From positions 1 to 14,787 of the forward strand of contig JAEZRL010000386.1 in the NCBI GenBank assembly GCA_023440945.1: 14,787 nucleotides of DNA. Reading direction: 5' to 3'. Position 1 is the stretch's first letter. The number at the start of each line of letters is the position of its first letter. The translations under genes were made by a program, and so were the position numbers. The notes beneath the pieces were generated by a model. That model ran no database searches, had not been told where the DNA came from, and was given only the letters and a program-made list of their open reading frames with translations. Below are positions 1-6,824 of this stretch, one piece after another. The DNA comes from Bacteroidota bacterium. Lineage in GTDB: Bacteria; Bacteroidota; Bacteroidia; Chitinophagales; Chitinophagaceae.

Positions 1-302
1 GAGATAATTTGTTAGGCAAAAATCCTTCCCAGGAAAAGAAAAATGAATATTCAAATGAAATGCAGGTGACAGACCAAACACCACCAACTTTTTTGGTTCA
101 TGCGAATGATGATAATGGCGTAAACCCTAAGAACAGTATTTATTTCTATCTCGCTTTATTAAATCATCATGTACCTGCCGAACTTCATATTTATCAAACA
201 GGCGGTCATGGTTTTGGAATGCACATGCCCAAATCGAAAGAAGAATGGATGCAAACCTGCATCAATTGGATGGATACAAATGGATGGCTTGGCAAGAAAT
301 AA
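1..302 (+). CDS. Alpha/beta hydrolase, C-terminal end (acetyl esterase/lipase-like; 5'-truncated by window)
   Basis: Only the last 100 codons are present; the reading frame is open to the window edge (first full codon at base 3), so the TTG at 9 is not a real start. The visible part holds the back half of an alpha/beta-hydrolase fold: a beta strand PPTFLVHAND followed by the catalytic-acid region (HANDDNGV), then an amphipathic helix with paired asparagine and histidine, and the catalytic histidine in GGHGFG. The ending, a helix with W-M and then NGWL, is typical of the Bacteroidota acetyl-xylan-esterase/BD-FAE-like group of secreted or periplasmic esterases. The nucleophile serine and any signal peptide lie outside the window. 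The gene ends 12 bp before the convergent stop of nadE, with no hairpin between. Family assignment is good; the substrate cannot be told. Confidence 0.8.
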   Translation, partial: DNLLGKNPSQEKKNEYSNEMQVTDQTPPTFLVHANDDNGVNPKNSIYFYLALLNHHVPAELHIYQTGGHGFGMHMPKSKEEWMQTCINWMDTNGWLGKK

Positions 303-314
303 TTCTATTATTCC

Positions 315-1994
315 TCAGCTCAAATATTTTCCAACGATCGGCACTCTTCTTCCCACGCCAAAAGCCTTTGGCGAAACACGAATGATAGGACAAAATTGAT
401 TCCGTTTGTATTCATTTGTATTTACCAGTTTTAACACACGATCAACCAGTGCTGCATCAAAACCCTGTGCTTTTATTTCGGATGGTCCCATTCTTTTTTC
501 AATGTATTGAAAAAGGATTTGATCGAGAATAGGATAAGGTGGTAAGCTGTCCACATCTTTTTGATCCGGTCTTAGTTCTGCGCTAGGTGCTTTATGAATA
601 ATGTTATCCGGAATAATTTCTTCGTTGCGATTAATGTATTCAGCCAAAGCATACACCTGCATTTTATAACAATCGCCTAATACACCTAAACCGCCGGCCA
701 TATCTCCATATAATGTACCATAACCGGTTGCAAGCTCACTTTTGTTGGAAGTGTTCAATAAAATATAACCAAATTTATTTGCGATCGCCATTAACAAATT
801 TCCTCTTGTTCTGCTCTGGATATTTTCTTCCGCAACAGAAAATGGAAGGTCTTTGAAAATAGGTTTTAATGTTTCCAAAAAGCTTTCATAGATGAGATTG
901 ATTTGGATAATGTCGTAAGAATTATCTAAATTTTTACTCAACTGCACCGCATCATCAACAGAATGCGAGGTTGAGTAAGGCGAAGGCATCAATATCGCTC
1001 TCACATTTTCTTTTCCCAATGCTTCGCAGGCTAGTGCCAGTGTTACAGCAGAATCAACACCACCTGATGAGCCAAGTATCGCTTTTGTAAAACCCATCTT
1101 TTCGAAATAATCTTTGATAGCCATTACAACTGCATCATGAATTTGATCGATGTTTGTTTGCGCATCAAACTTTGTATAAGGCGGAAGATGATAATTTTTA
1201 TCCGCAGGTTTTATTATTTCTGCATCAATACTTCCATCCTCATTTAAAACAACTGCTTCCATTGCTTCTTCAAACATTGGCAATGCTTTCACCTCATTTC
1301 CATTCCTGTCGTAGATAAGTGATGCACCGTCAAAAACAATTTCAGTCTGGCTTCCAACAGCATTGCAATAAAACATTGGCAACTTGTATTTAAAAACATT
1401 GTTGCGTATTGTTTCCTTACGTTCTTCTTCGTGCATATAATCAAATGGCGATGCACTGATGTTTATCATCACGTCCGGATTTTGCGCCATCATCTTATCC
1501 ATCGGGCAGATCATATACAAAGGATTATCGCCCATGTTCCAGATGTCTTCGCAAATAGTTATCGCTAATTTTTTTCCTTTGAATTCTGCCACATTCCATT
1601 CAAATGCAGGCTCGAAATAGCGGTATTCATCAAACACATCGTAAGTAGGCAATAAGGTTTTATGCACTTCTGATTTTATCTCTTTTTCATACAAAAGAAA
1701 AGCAGCGTTAAACAGATCCTTTCCTTCAATTTTCGGATTGCGTGCCGGCGAACCTACAATAACTCCAATGGTATCTGCATGTTGTTTTATTGTATCAATT
1801 GCAGCATAACACTTATTGATAAAATCATTGAACTCAACAAAATCCCTTGGCGGATAACCGCAGATACATAATTCGCTGAATACAATAAGATCGCCGCCTT
1901 CTGCTTTTGCTTTTTCTATCGCTTCAATAATTTTTTGCGTATTGCTTTCAAAGTTGCCTATGTGATAATTCTGCTGTGCTAAAAATATTTTCAT
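315..1994 (-). CDS. nadE: Glutamine-dependent NAD+ synthetase
   Basis: Catalyses the last step of NAD+ synthesis: ATP-dependent amidation of nicotinate adenine dinucleotide, using ammonia released from glutamine. From the ATG at 1994 the protein has 559 residues, normal for the two-domain type. Residues 1-270 are a nitrilase/CN-hydrolase glutaminase domain with Glu41 (SELCICGYPP), Lys112 (HKTLLPTYDVFDE) and Cys148 (ITICEDIW). Residues 280-559 are the ATP-pyrophosphatase synthetase domain with the P-loop SGGVDS at 310-315 and the NAD-synthase signature around NTSNKSELATGYGT. The frame stays open upstream to a GTG at 2057, but that start lies inside a dispersed repeat and would add 21 residues unlike the family, whereas MKIFLAQQN begins the first beta strand of the nitrilase fold. 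Cytoplasmic. It lies 184 bp downstream of the ligD-like gene on the same strand. Confidence 0.96.
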   Translation of the reverse strand: MKIFLAQQNYHIGNFESNTQKIIEAIEKAKAEGGDLIVFSELCICGYPPRDFVEFNDFINKCYAAIDTIKQHADTIGVIVGSPARNPKIEGKDLFNAAFLLYEKEIKSEVHKTLLPTYDVFDEYRYFEPAFEWNVAEFKGKKLAITICEDIWNMGDNPLYMICPMDKMMAQNPDVMINISASPFDYMHEEERKETIRNNVFKYKLPMFYCNAVGSQTEIVFDGASLIYDRNGNEVKALPMFEEAMEAVVLNEDGSIDAEIIKPADKNYHLPPYTKFDAQTNIDQIHDAVVMAIKDYFEKMGFTKAILGSSGGVDSAVTLALACEALGKENVRAILMPSPYSTSHSVDDAVQLSKNLDNSYDIIQINLIYESFLETLKPIFKDLPFSVAEENIQSRTRGNLLMAIANKFGYILLNTSNKSELATGYGTLYGDMAGGLGVLGDCYKMQVYALAEYINRNEEIIPDNIIHKAPSAELRPDQKDVDSLPPYPILDQILFQYIEKRMGPSEIKAQGFDAALVDRVLKLVNTNEYKRNQFCPIIRVSPKAFGVGRRVPIVGKYLS

Positions 1995-2023
1995 CTGATG
2001 TTTGTTAGATTTTATGGTACAAA

Positions 2024-2072
2024 CTGCATTGCTGCTATTAAGCTTCGGTTGTGTCACTCACTTCAACGTTCT
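2024..2072 (-). repeat. Dispersed intergenic repeat, copy 1 (upstream of nadE)
   Basis: The + strand reads TTGTGTCACTCACTTCAAC at 2049-2067, continuing GTTCT to 2072. Bases 2042-2072 match 6704-6734 at 30 of 31 positions. The other half, 2024-2038 (CTGCATTGCTGCTAT), matches the reverse complement of 5190-5204 at 13 of 15, with a 10-base variable spacer between the halves (9 in the 5158-5204 copy). In nadE orientation the element ends 29 bases before the ATG at 1994. It contains the false GTG start of nadE. Confidence 0.75.
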
Positions 2073-2178
2073 GAACTTTATTCAACAATTATTCAATAGT
2101 AAAATCTGATTGCAAATTAAAACTTTATGACATGTTCGCTTTTATATTCTCTCTTTCATTTAACCTTCTCGCAAAAAC

Positions 2179-3843
2179 TCACACAAAACTTTGCATTTTT
2201 TCAAGGGCTTCTTCCAAACTTATTCCTTCGCCTAAAACAGGATAAAAAATGTCACCTGTTTTATTTAACCGCTCAAATATGTTGAATATATTGAAATCGC
2301 TGATGCTTAAACCTTTTTTTACTTCGCTCCATTGCAAAGGTGCAGAAACCGTTGCACCTGGCTTTGGCCTTAAAGAGTAAGGCGCAGCAATGGTTTGAAT
2401 GGTTCTGTTCTGCAAATAATCCAAATAAATCTTCCCTTTTCTTTTGGATGGTGTTCTCTCTAAACTTGTTATAGAAGATGTTTGTTCGTACACCATATTT
2501 ACAACGAGCTCTGCAAATAATCTAGATTGCTCGTACGTATATTTTGCACCAAATGGAATATAAATATGCATGCCCGTTGAACCGGATGTTTTAATATAAC
2601 TTTCAACATTTATCGTATCTAAAACATCTTTTACTGCCAGCGAAACTTCTATCACTTCATCTAAAGAATTATTATCAGGATCAAGATCAATCACGCACCA
2701 ATCCGGATTTTCAGGCGATTGAACACGACTGTGCCATGGATTCATTTCGATGCATCCGAGCATGGCGAGATAAAACAAGCTTGCTTCATCCGTGCAGACA
2801 AAGAAATCTTTTTCTTCTCCATCCGATTCGCTGATATAATGATATGTTGTTATCCAGTCTACCACTTTATCCGCCACATCTTTCTGAAAAAAATTCTTCC
2901 CATTTATACCGTCTGGAAAGCGGTTTAAAGACTGTGGCCTGTCTTTCATATAAGGCAACATATAAGGTGTTATCTGGTAATAATAATTAAGCAGGTCACG
3001 TTTTGTAATTCTTTCATCCGGCCAGAAAATTTTATCCAGATGTGTAAGTTTTAAAACCCGATCATCAATGGTAACATCGCCGCTTTTTTTATCTGCAGGA
3101 ATAATTGGTTCATTCAATTTTTTCTTTATCGGTTTTATCTTTTTTGCCGAAGCAGTTTTTCTTTTACCAACACGTTTCTCATCTCCGTTCTCCTCCTTTG
3201 CTGTTGCCCTTTTTGATGAATTCTTATCTGTAGAAGATCGGTTACTATGCCATACTTTATCGCTTGTTTTTTCAACTTCTTCGATCGTTTTGTCTGATTG
3301 AACTGATTTATCCTGCTTTGTTATATCTTTTGTTGAAGCAAACTTATCTTTCAGCTTCATTAATAACCAAGAGTTTTCTCCGCGGTTTGATGCTTTTACC
3401 AAAGCAAATTCACCTTTTAATTTTTTTCCATGCATGATGAATTTTATCTTACCGCTGTGCAACTGGTGTAATAAGTTTTTTTCCTGGTCTTTTTTCTCGA
3501 TAGAATCTGTTTCGGCAGATTCATATGTGCCTTCATCCCAAACGATCACTGTTCCTGCACCATAATTTCCTTTTGGTATAGTACCTTCAAAAGTCCGGTA
3601 ATCATAAGGGTGATCTTCCACCATCATAGCCAATCGTTTTACCTCCGGATCAAGGGATGGGCCTTTTGGAACTGCCCAACTTTTTAGAACGCCTTCCATC
3701 TCCAAACGAAAATCGTAGTGCAAGTGAGATGCATCATGTTTTTGCACAACAAACTTCAAAGCATCTTTAGTTGAAGCTTTCTTGCCTTCCGGTTCCGGTG
3801 TTTTATTAAAAGACCTTTTCTTTTTGTATTCTTCGAGAGCCAT
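2179..3843 (-). CDS. LigD-like end-processing protein: 3'-phosphoesterase plus polymerase domains, no ligase domain
   Basis: The protein has 554 residues. Residues 25-165 are the LigD 3'-phosphoesterase domain: His36, His40, His42, Asp44 and Arg46 in the HDASHLHYDFRLE segment, His78 in EDHP, and the WDEGTYE strand at 102-108. Residues 258-545 are the LigD primase-polymerase (AEP) domain: the DLDPD metal motif (Asp386, Asp388), the GSTGMH motif (His426), Asp475 in IYLDY and Arg480. Between them, about residues 168-255, is a Lys/Ser/Thr-rich, probably disordered linker where standard LigD proteins (about 800-900 residues) carry an ATP-dependent ligase domain; no KxDG adenylation motif is present. 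In the family these domains trim 3' ends and add (ribo)nucleotides at double-strand breaks, usually with Ku. No ku gene is in the window. The ATG at 3843 gives a natural N terminus. A separate ligase partner elsewhere is possible. Confidence 0.9.
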   Translation of the reverse strand: MALEEYKKKRSFNKTPEPEGKKASTKDALKFVVQKHDASHLHYDFRLEMEGVLKSWAVPKGPSLDPEVKRLAMMVEDHPYDYRTFEGTIPKGNYGAGTVIVWDEGTYESAETDSIEKKDQEKNLLHQLHSGKIKFIMHGKKLKGEFALVKASNRGENSWLLMKLKDKFASTKDITKQDKSVQSDKTIEEVEKTSDKVWHSNRSSTDKNSSKRATAKEENGDEKRVGKRKTASAKKIKPIKKKLNEPIIPADKKSGDVTIDDRVLKLTHLDKIFWPDERITKRDLLNYYYQITPYMLPYMKDRPQSLNRFPDGINGKNFFQKDVADKVVDWITTYHYISESDGEEKDFFVCTDEASLFYLAMLGCIEMNPWHSRVQSPENPDWCVIDLDPDNNSLDEVIEVSLAVKDVLDTINVESYIKTSGSTGMHIYIPFGAKYTYEQSRLFAELVVNMVYEQTSSITSLERTPSKRKGKIYLDYLQNRTIQTIAAPYSLRPKPGATVSAPLQWSEVKKGLSISDFNIFNIFERLNKTGDIFYPVLGEGISLEEALEKMQSFV

Positions 3844-4035
3844 AACAGTTCTATGTAAACTTTATGCCAGTATTTTGGTTACAGGTTAGGGGCTTATTGT
3901 CCTAATTCAAAGTAGTATTACCACCAAAAAGCGTTGAAGTCTTAAACTTATGCCTTTCTCTCCGTCAAAATATTATAAAATCTATAAAGAATCTTTCTTA
4001 ACTTTTCATCTGCAAGTTTGTTATTGTTTTAATAA

Positions 4036-4065
4036 GCCAGATGGAATCCTGGCATTTTAATTTTT
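4036..4065 (+). terminator. Possible rho-independent terminator with no obvious gene upstream
   Basis: GCCAG (4036-4040) and CTGGC (4049-4053) form a 5-bp stem with an 8-base loop, followed by ATTTTAATTTTT. No + strand gene precedes it; the neighbour on the left is transcribed away. The stem is short, so it may be chance, or it may end a small RNA or upstream read-through. Confidence 0.3.
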
Positions 4066-4073
4066 AGCTTAAC

Positions 4074-4108
4074 AATTTGATCATGGGTTTCTTTTGAATT
4101 TGATCATG
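4074..4108 (+). promoter_or_regulatory. Duplicated 12-bp box upstream of the kinase gene, possible operator
   Basis: AATTTGATCATG occurs exactly at 4074-4085 and again at 4097-4108, with starts 23 bp apart, about two helical turns. Each copy holds the palindromic core TGATCA. The second copy ends 24 bp before the TAATTTTG box at 4133. This arrangement suits a regulator bound to one face of the DNA upstream of the kinase operon. Function is inferred only from layout. Confidence 0.4.
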
Positions 4109-4132
4109 CAGAAAATGAAAAGGCACAAAAAT

Positions 4133-4140
4133 TAATTTTG
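4133..4140 (+). promoter_or_regulatory. Possible Bacteroidota -7 promoter box for the signalling cluster
   Basis: TAATTTTG fits the Bacteroidota consensus TAnnTTTG and would give a leader of roughly 80-85 bases before the kinase ATG at 4230. No TTTG -33 box lies at the usual 17-23 base spacing; the nearest, in the second 12-bp box, is 30 bases away. Weak evidence. Confidence 0.3.
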
Positions 4141-4229
4141 TAATGCTGATCCGCCAAACATGAAAAGATTTTTTTCTCGTCATTTTTCCTTCAAAATATT
4201 ATTCAAACATTTTTTTTATAGATACCAAA

Positions 4230-5108
4230 ATGCCACTTGAGAAAGAACAACTGCCTGAAGAAAAGATAAAAGAGCTTTCCGCTCAACTGCAGCAATCGCG
4301 GCAAGAACTGAAAACTATGCAAGGCCAGCTTATTCAGTCGGAGAAAATGGCTTCGTTAGGTGAGCTTACGGCAGGCATTGCACATGAAATTCAAAATCCG
4401 TTGAATTTTGTCAACAACTTTTCGGAAGTAAGTATCGAGCTAACGAATGAGCTGAAAGAAGAGATTAATAAGTTGCAAATTCCGGCAGAACAAAAAGAAA
4501 ATATTGAAGCTATTGCAAATGATCTTATTCAAAACCAGGAAAAAATAAATTTTCATGGTAAGCGGGCTGATTCAATCGTTAAGAGTATGCTGCAGCATTC
4601 ACATGCAAGTGCGAATATAAAAGAGCCGACGGATATAAATCTTTTAACTGATGAGTATTTGCGCTTAAGTTATCATGGTTTACGTGCAAAAGACAAAACT
4701 TTCAATGCAACTTTGCAAACTGATTTTGATACAGCGGTCAGCAAAATAAATATCATTCCGCAGGATATTGGGCGTGTACTTTTAAATCTTTTTACCAATG
4801 CTTTTTATTCTGTTATGCAGAAAAAGAAAATGCAGCAGCAGGGTTATGACCCGGTAGTATCGGTAAAAACAAGAAAGACGAATGATGGCGTTGAAATTTG
4901 TGTGCGGGATAACGGTCTTGGTATTTCAAAAAAAGTGCTTGATAAAATATATGAACCTTTTTTTACAACCAAACCAACCGGGCAAGGAACAGGTTTAGGT
5001 TTATCGCTTAGTTATGATATCGTAACAAAAGGACATAACGGAAAATTTGATGTGCACACAGAGGAAAATGAATATGCAGAATTTGTTATTCGTTTGCCTG
5101 TTGGTTAG
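4230..5108 (+). CDS. Soluble histidine kinase (HisKA + HATPase_c) without a sensor domain
   Basis: 292 residues. It autophosphorylates on histidine and passes phosphate to receiver domains, most likely those of the next two genes. Residues about 10-40 are a Gln/Glu/Lys-rich coiled coil that leads straight into the dimerisation helix with the H-box: His52 in AHEIQNPLNF. The catalytic ATPase domain follows, with the N-box (Asn186, Asn190 in LLNLFTNAF), the G1 box DNGLGI at 227-232, an F-box YEPFFTT at 241-247, and the G2 box GQGTGLGL at 251-258; all key residues are intact. There is no membrane segment, PAS, GAF or TPR domain. In Bacteroidota this kinase core usually forms the C terminus of longer sensor proteins, so here the input probably comes from a partner protein through the coiled coil. 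The ATG at 4230 follows a long non-coding stretch, so an N-terminal truncation is not apparent. Confidence 0.93.
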   Translation: MPLEKEQLPEEKIKELSAQLQQSRQELKTMQGQLIQSEKMASLGELTAGIAHEIQNPLNFVNNFSEVSIELTNELKEEINKLQIPAEQKENIEAIANDLIQNQEKINFHGKRADSIVKSMLQHSHASANIKEPTDINLLTDEYLRLSYHGLRAKDKTFNATLQTDFDTAVSKINIIPQDIGRVLLNLFTNAFYSVMQKKKMQQQGYDPVVSVKTRKTNDGVEICVRDNGLGISKKVLDKIYEPFFTTKPTGQGTGLGLSLSYDIVTKGHNGKFDVHTEENEYAEFVIRLPVG

Positions 5109-5128
5109 CTTGCAGAAACGCTTATAAA

Positions 5129-5211
5129 ATGTTGGCTGCTTTGCTCATTAGCGATTAGAAAGTTGAAGTGAGTGACACAAGGGACGATGATAGTAGCAAT
5201 ACAGCCAACAT
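5129..5211. repeat. Long imperfect inverted repeat in the kinase-receiver gap
   Basis: ATGTTGGCTG (5129-5138) is perfectly inverted at 5202-5211 (CAGCCAACAT). Allowing two mismatches, the arms extend to 5129-5145 and 5195-5211 (15 of 17 pairs). The enclosed loop contains the core of dispersed-repeat copy 3. The whole hairpin fills most of the 147-bp gap between the kinase stop and the receiver start, so it could act as a processing site, partial terminator or stability element between the two genes. Confidence 0.55.
5158..5204 (+). repeat. Dispersed intergenic repeat, copy 3 (between kinase and receiver genes)
   Basis: Bases 5158-5180 are the reverse complement of the 2049-2071 core at 22 of 23 positions. 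Bases 5190-5204 (ATAGTAGCAATACAG) match the reverse complement of 2024-2038 at 13 of 15, across a 9-base spacer. Relative to the downstream coding gene it has the same orientation as the copy upstream of nadE. Confidence 0.75.
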
Positions 5212-5255
5212 CCTGATAATTCATACATTTAAAAACTAAACCAGTTAAGAAACCT

Positions 5256-5627
5256 ATGAAGATATTAGTAGTTGACGACGAAAAAGATGTCCAGGTATTA
5301 TTTGAACAACGTTTTAGAAAAGAGATACGTGATGGCATCATGCAATTTGCCTTTGCATATTCAGGCGAAGAAGCGCTTAGTTATCTTAATAATCATTTTC
5401 ATGAAGCGGTACTTATCCTATCGGATATAAATATGCCGGGCATGAGCGGTTTTGAACTACTGAAAGAGATAAAGAAAAAACATGCAACGCCACCTCCCAA
5501 AGTGATGATGATAACCGCTTATGGCGATACGGATAATTATGAACAGGCGATGAAGCTTGGCGCAGATGATTTTTTAACCAAACCTCTTGATTTTAGCTCG
5601 TTGAAGGAAAAACTCAAAAATATATAG
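5256..5627 (+). CDS. Stand-alone response-regulator receiver (CheY-like)
   Basis: 123 residues, a single receiver domain with no output domain. The acidic pocket is Asp7-Asp8 (VVDDE), the phospho-acceptor is Asp57 in LILSDINMPG, the switch threonine is Thr87 (MITAYGD) and the conserved lysine is Lys109 (FLTKP); all are in place. It probably shuttles phosphate in a relay or works by protein contact. Its stop is followed by only two bases before the start of the next gene, a receiver-cyclase, so the two are surely co-transcribed. The two receivers are alike in length, in an FRKxIR motif near residue 21, and in the AYGD and DFLTKP segments, which suggests a tandem duplication. Start at the ATG at 5256, giving the usual MKILVVDDE beginning. 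Confidence 0.93.
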   Translation: MKILVVDDEKDVQVLFEQRFRKEIRDGIMQFAFAYSGEEALSYLNNHFHEAVLILSDINMPGMSGFELLKEIKKKHATPPPKVMMITAYGDTDNYEQAMKLGADDFLTKPLDFSSLKEKLKNI

Positions 5628-5629
5628 TA

Positions 5630-6670
5630 ATGGCCAAAATTCTGGTTGCTGATGATGAAACGGATCTTGAAGTTTTGATAAAGCAGAAGTTCAGAAAACA
5701 GATAAGAGAACAGAAGTACGAATTTGTTTTTGCCGTTAATGGAAATGACGCATTGCAAAAACTTCAGCAGAACCCTGATGTAGATGTAGTATTCAGCGAT
5801 ATTAATATGCCTGAAATGGATGGATTAACATTGCTGGATAAACTAAACCAGGTTAGTCCGCTGATAAAAGCAGTTATTGTTTCCGCTTATGGCGATATGG
5901 AAAATATACGCACTGCCATGAACCGCGGCGCTTTTGATTTTTTAACCAAACCTGTAAACTTTGAAGACCTCGAATTAACGCTTCAAAAAACCATGAAGCA
6001 TGTAGCGCAATTGAAAGAGACTTTACATGCCATAAAAGAAAATAACATCCTGCGAATGTATGTGGATGAAACGGTGCTCAATTTTATGAACAAGCAGGAG
6101 TTTGAAAAATCTTTGATGGCAAATGAAACAATTGAAGCAACCGTTGTTTTTATTGACATCTGCAGCTTCACTGCTATAACCGAAACTGAATCACCGGATA
6201 AAGTGGTTGGTTTGCTTAACCAGTATTTCGATGTAATGGTAAAAGAGATAATTGCGCAAAATGGTTATGTAGATAAATTTATCGGAGATGCGACGATGGC
6301 AGTTTTTCGCGGAGATTTCAACCTTGACCGTGCACTTGATGCTTGTCTTGCTGTAAGAACCGAGATAAGCAAATTGCCAAAGGAAGGGGAAGACGAATCA
6401 TTTTTGCCGCAGGTTGCAATTGGCATTCATTGCGGCGAAATGATATCCGGTAACATCGGTTCTGCCAGCCTCCGTCGTTTGGATTATACCGTTATTGGTG
6501 ATGTGGTTAACACGGCGCAACGCTTGCAGTCTATTGCCAAACCCGGACAAATATTGATCACCGAATCAGCGTATGAAAAGGTAAAAGAATCTTTCAACTG
6601 CACAAGAATAGGAGAGGAGATGTTGAAACATAAAGCCAAAGCTATAGTGGTTTACGAAGTGAATGATTAA
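5630..6670 (+). CDS. Receiver domain fused to a class III adenylate cyclase
   Basis: 346 residues. Residues 1-122 are a receiver with Asp8-Asp9, phospho-acceptor Asp57 (FSDINMPEMDG), Ser85 and Lys107. A helical linker (about 123-165) leads to a class III nucleotide cyclase domain (166-346). The metal-binding aspartates are Asp176 (FIDICSF) and Asp220 (FIGDATMAVF). The base-selecting pair is Lys216 and Thr287 (DYTVIGD), the Lys/Thr pattern of CyaC-like class IIIb adenylate cyclases rather than the Glu/Cys of guanylate cyclases. The transition-state residues are Asn294 and Arg298 (NTAQRLQ). All catalytic residues sit on one chain, so a homodimer would form two active sites. The product is predicted to be cAMP, controlled by phosphorylation of the N-terminal receiver. 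No membrane segment. It follows the receiver gene by two bases and is probably the output of the upstream kinase. Confidence 0.92.
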   Translation: MAKILVADDETDLEVLIKQKFRKQIREQKYEFVFAVNGNDALQKLQQNPDVDVVFSDINMPEMDGLTLLDKLNQVSPLIKAVIVSAYGDMENIRTAMNRGAFDFLTKPVNFEDLELTLQKTMKHVAQLKETLHAIKENNILRMYVDETVLNFMNKQEFEKSLMANETIEATVVFIDICSFTAITETESPDKVVGLLNQYFDVMVKEIIAQNGYVDKFIGDATMAVFRGDFNLDRALDACLAVRTEISKLPKEGEDESFLPQVAIGIHCGEMISGNIGSASLRRLDYTVIGDVVNTAQRLQSIAKPGQILITESAYEKVKESFNCTRIGEEMLKHKAKAIVVYEVND

Positions 6671-6703
6671 GGTTTTTTATTACCAGCTTTTGTTCTTTAC
6701 CCG

Positions 6704-6734
6704 GCTTCTGTTGTGTCACTCACTTCAACGTTCT
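6704..6734 (-). repeat. Dispersed intergenic repeat, copy 2 (downstream of the cyclase gene)
   Basis: The + strand matches 2042-2072 at 30 of 31 bases, including the core TTGTGTCACTCACTTCAAC at 6711-6729. The left-hand half seen in the other two copies is poorly kept here (about 9 of 15 at 6684-6698). It begins 33 bases after the cyclase stop. Confidence 0.75.
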
Positions 6735-6824
6735 TCTTTCAATTAAGCAAAAGAAACTTCAACAATAATGGTTTTACACCATTTTTGATTTATCTTCATA
6801 GAGTAACTTTTAAAACAAAAAATA

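Larger units (their letters stand above)
3844..4229. other. 386-bp divergent intergenic region between the ligD-like gene and the histidine kinase gene
   Basis: No convincing gene is seen. It must hold the promoters of both flanking divergent genes. Visible structure: a hairpin with trailing T-rich sequence at 4036-4065, two identical 12-bp boxes at 4074-4085 and 4097-4108, and a TAnnTTTG-type box at 4133-4140. Bases 3844-4030 are AT-rich and I see nothing definite in them. Confidence 0.6.

Noticed and set aside
1995..2057. Longer nadE beginning at GTG 2057
   Set aside because: The added 21 residues lie in a dispersed repeat and do not fit the nitrilase N terminus; the ATG at 1994 does.
2049..2072. 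CRP-type cAMP receptor site in the repeat core (TGTG...TCAC)
   Set aside because: Tempting because of the nearby cyclase, but the core lacks the TGTGA-N6-TCACA symmetry and also occurs at the 3' side of a gene.
2024..6734. Dispersed repeats as ends of an insertion sequence or as a CRISPR array
   Set aside because: No transposase lies between them, spacing is irregular and kilobases long, orientation is mixed, and genes between them are ordinary.
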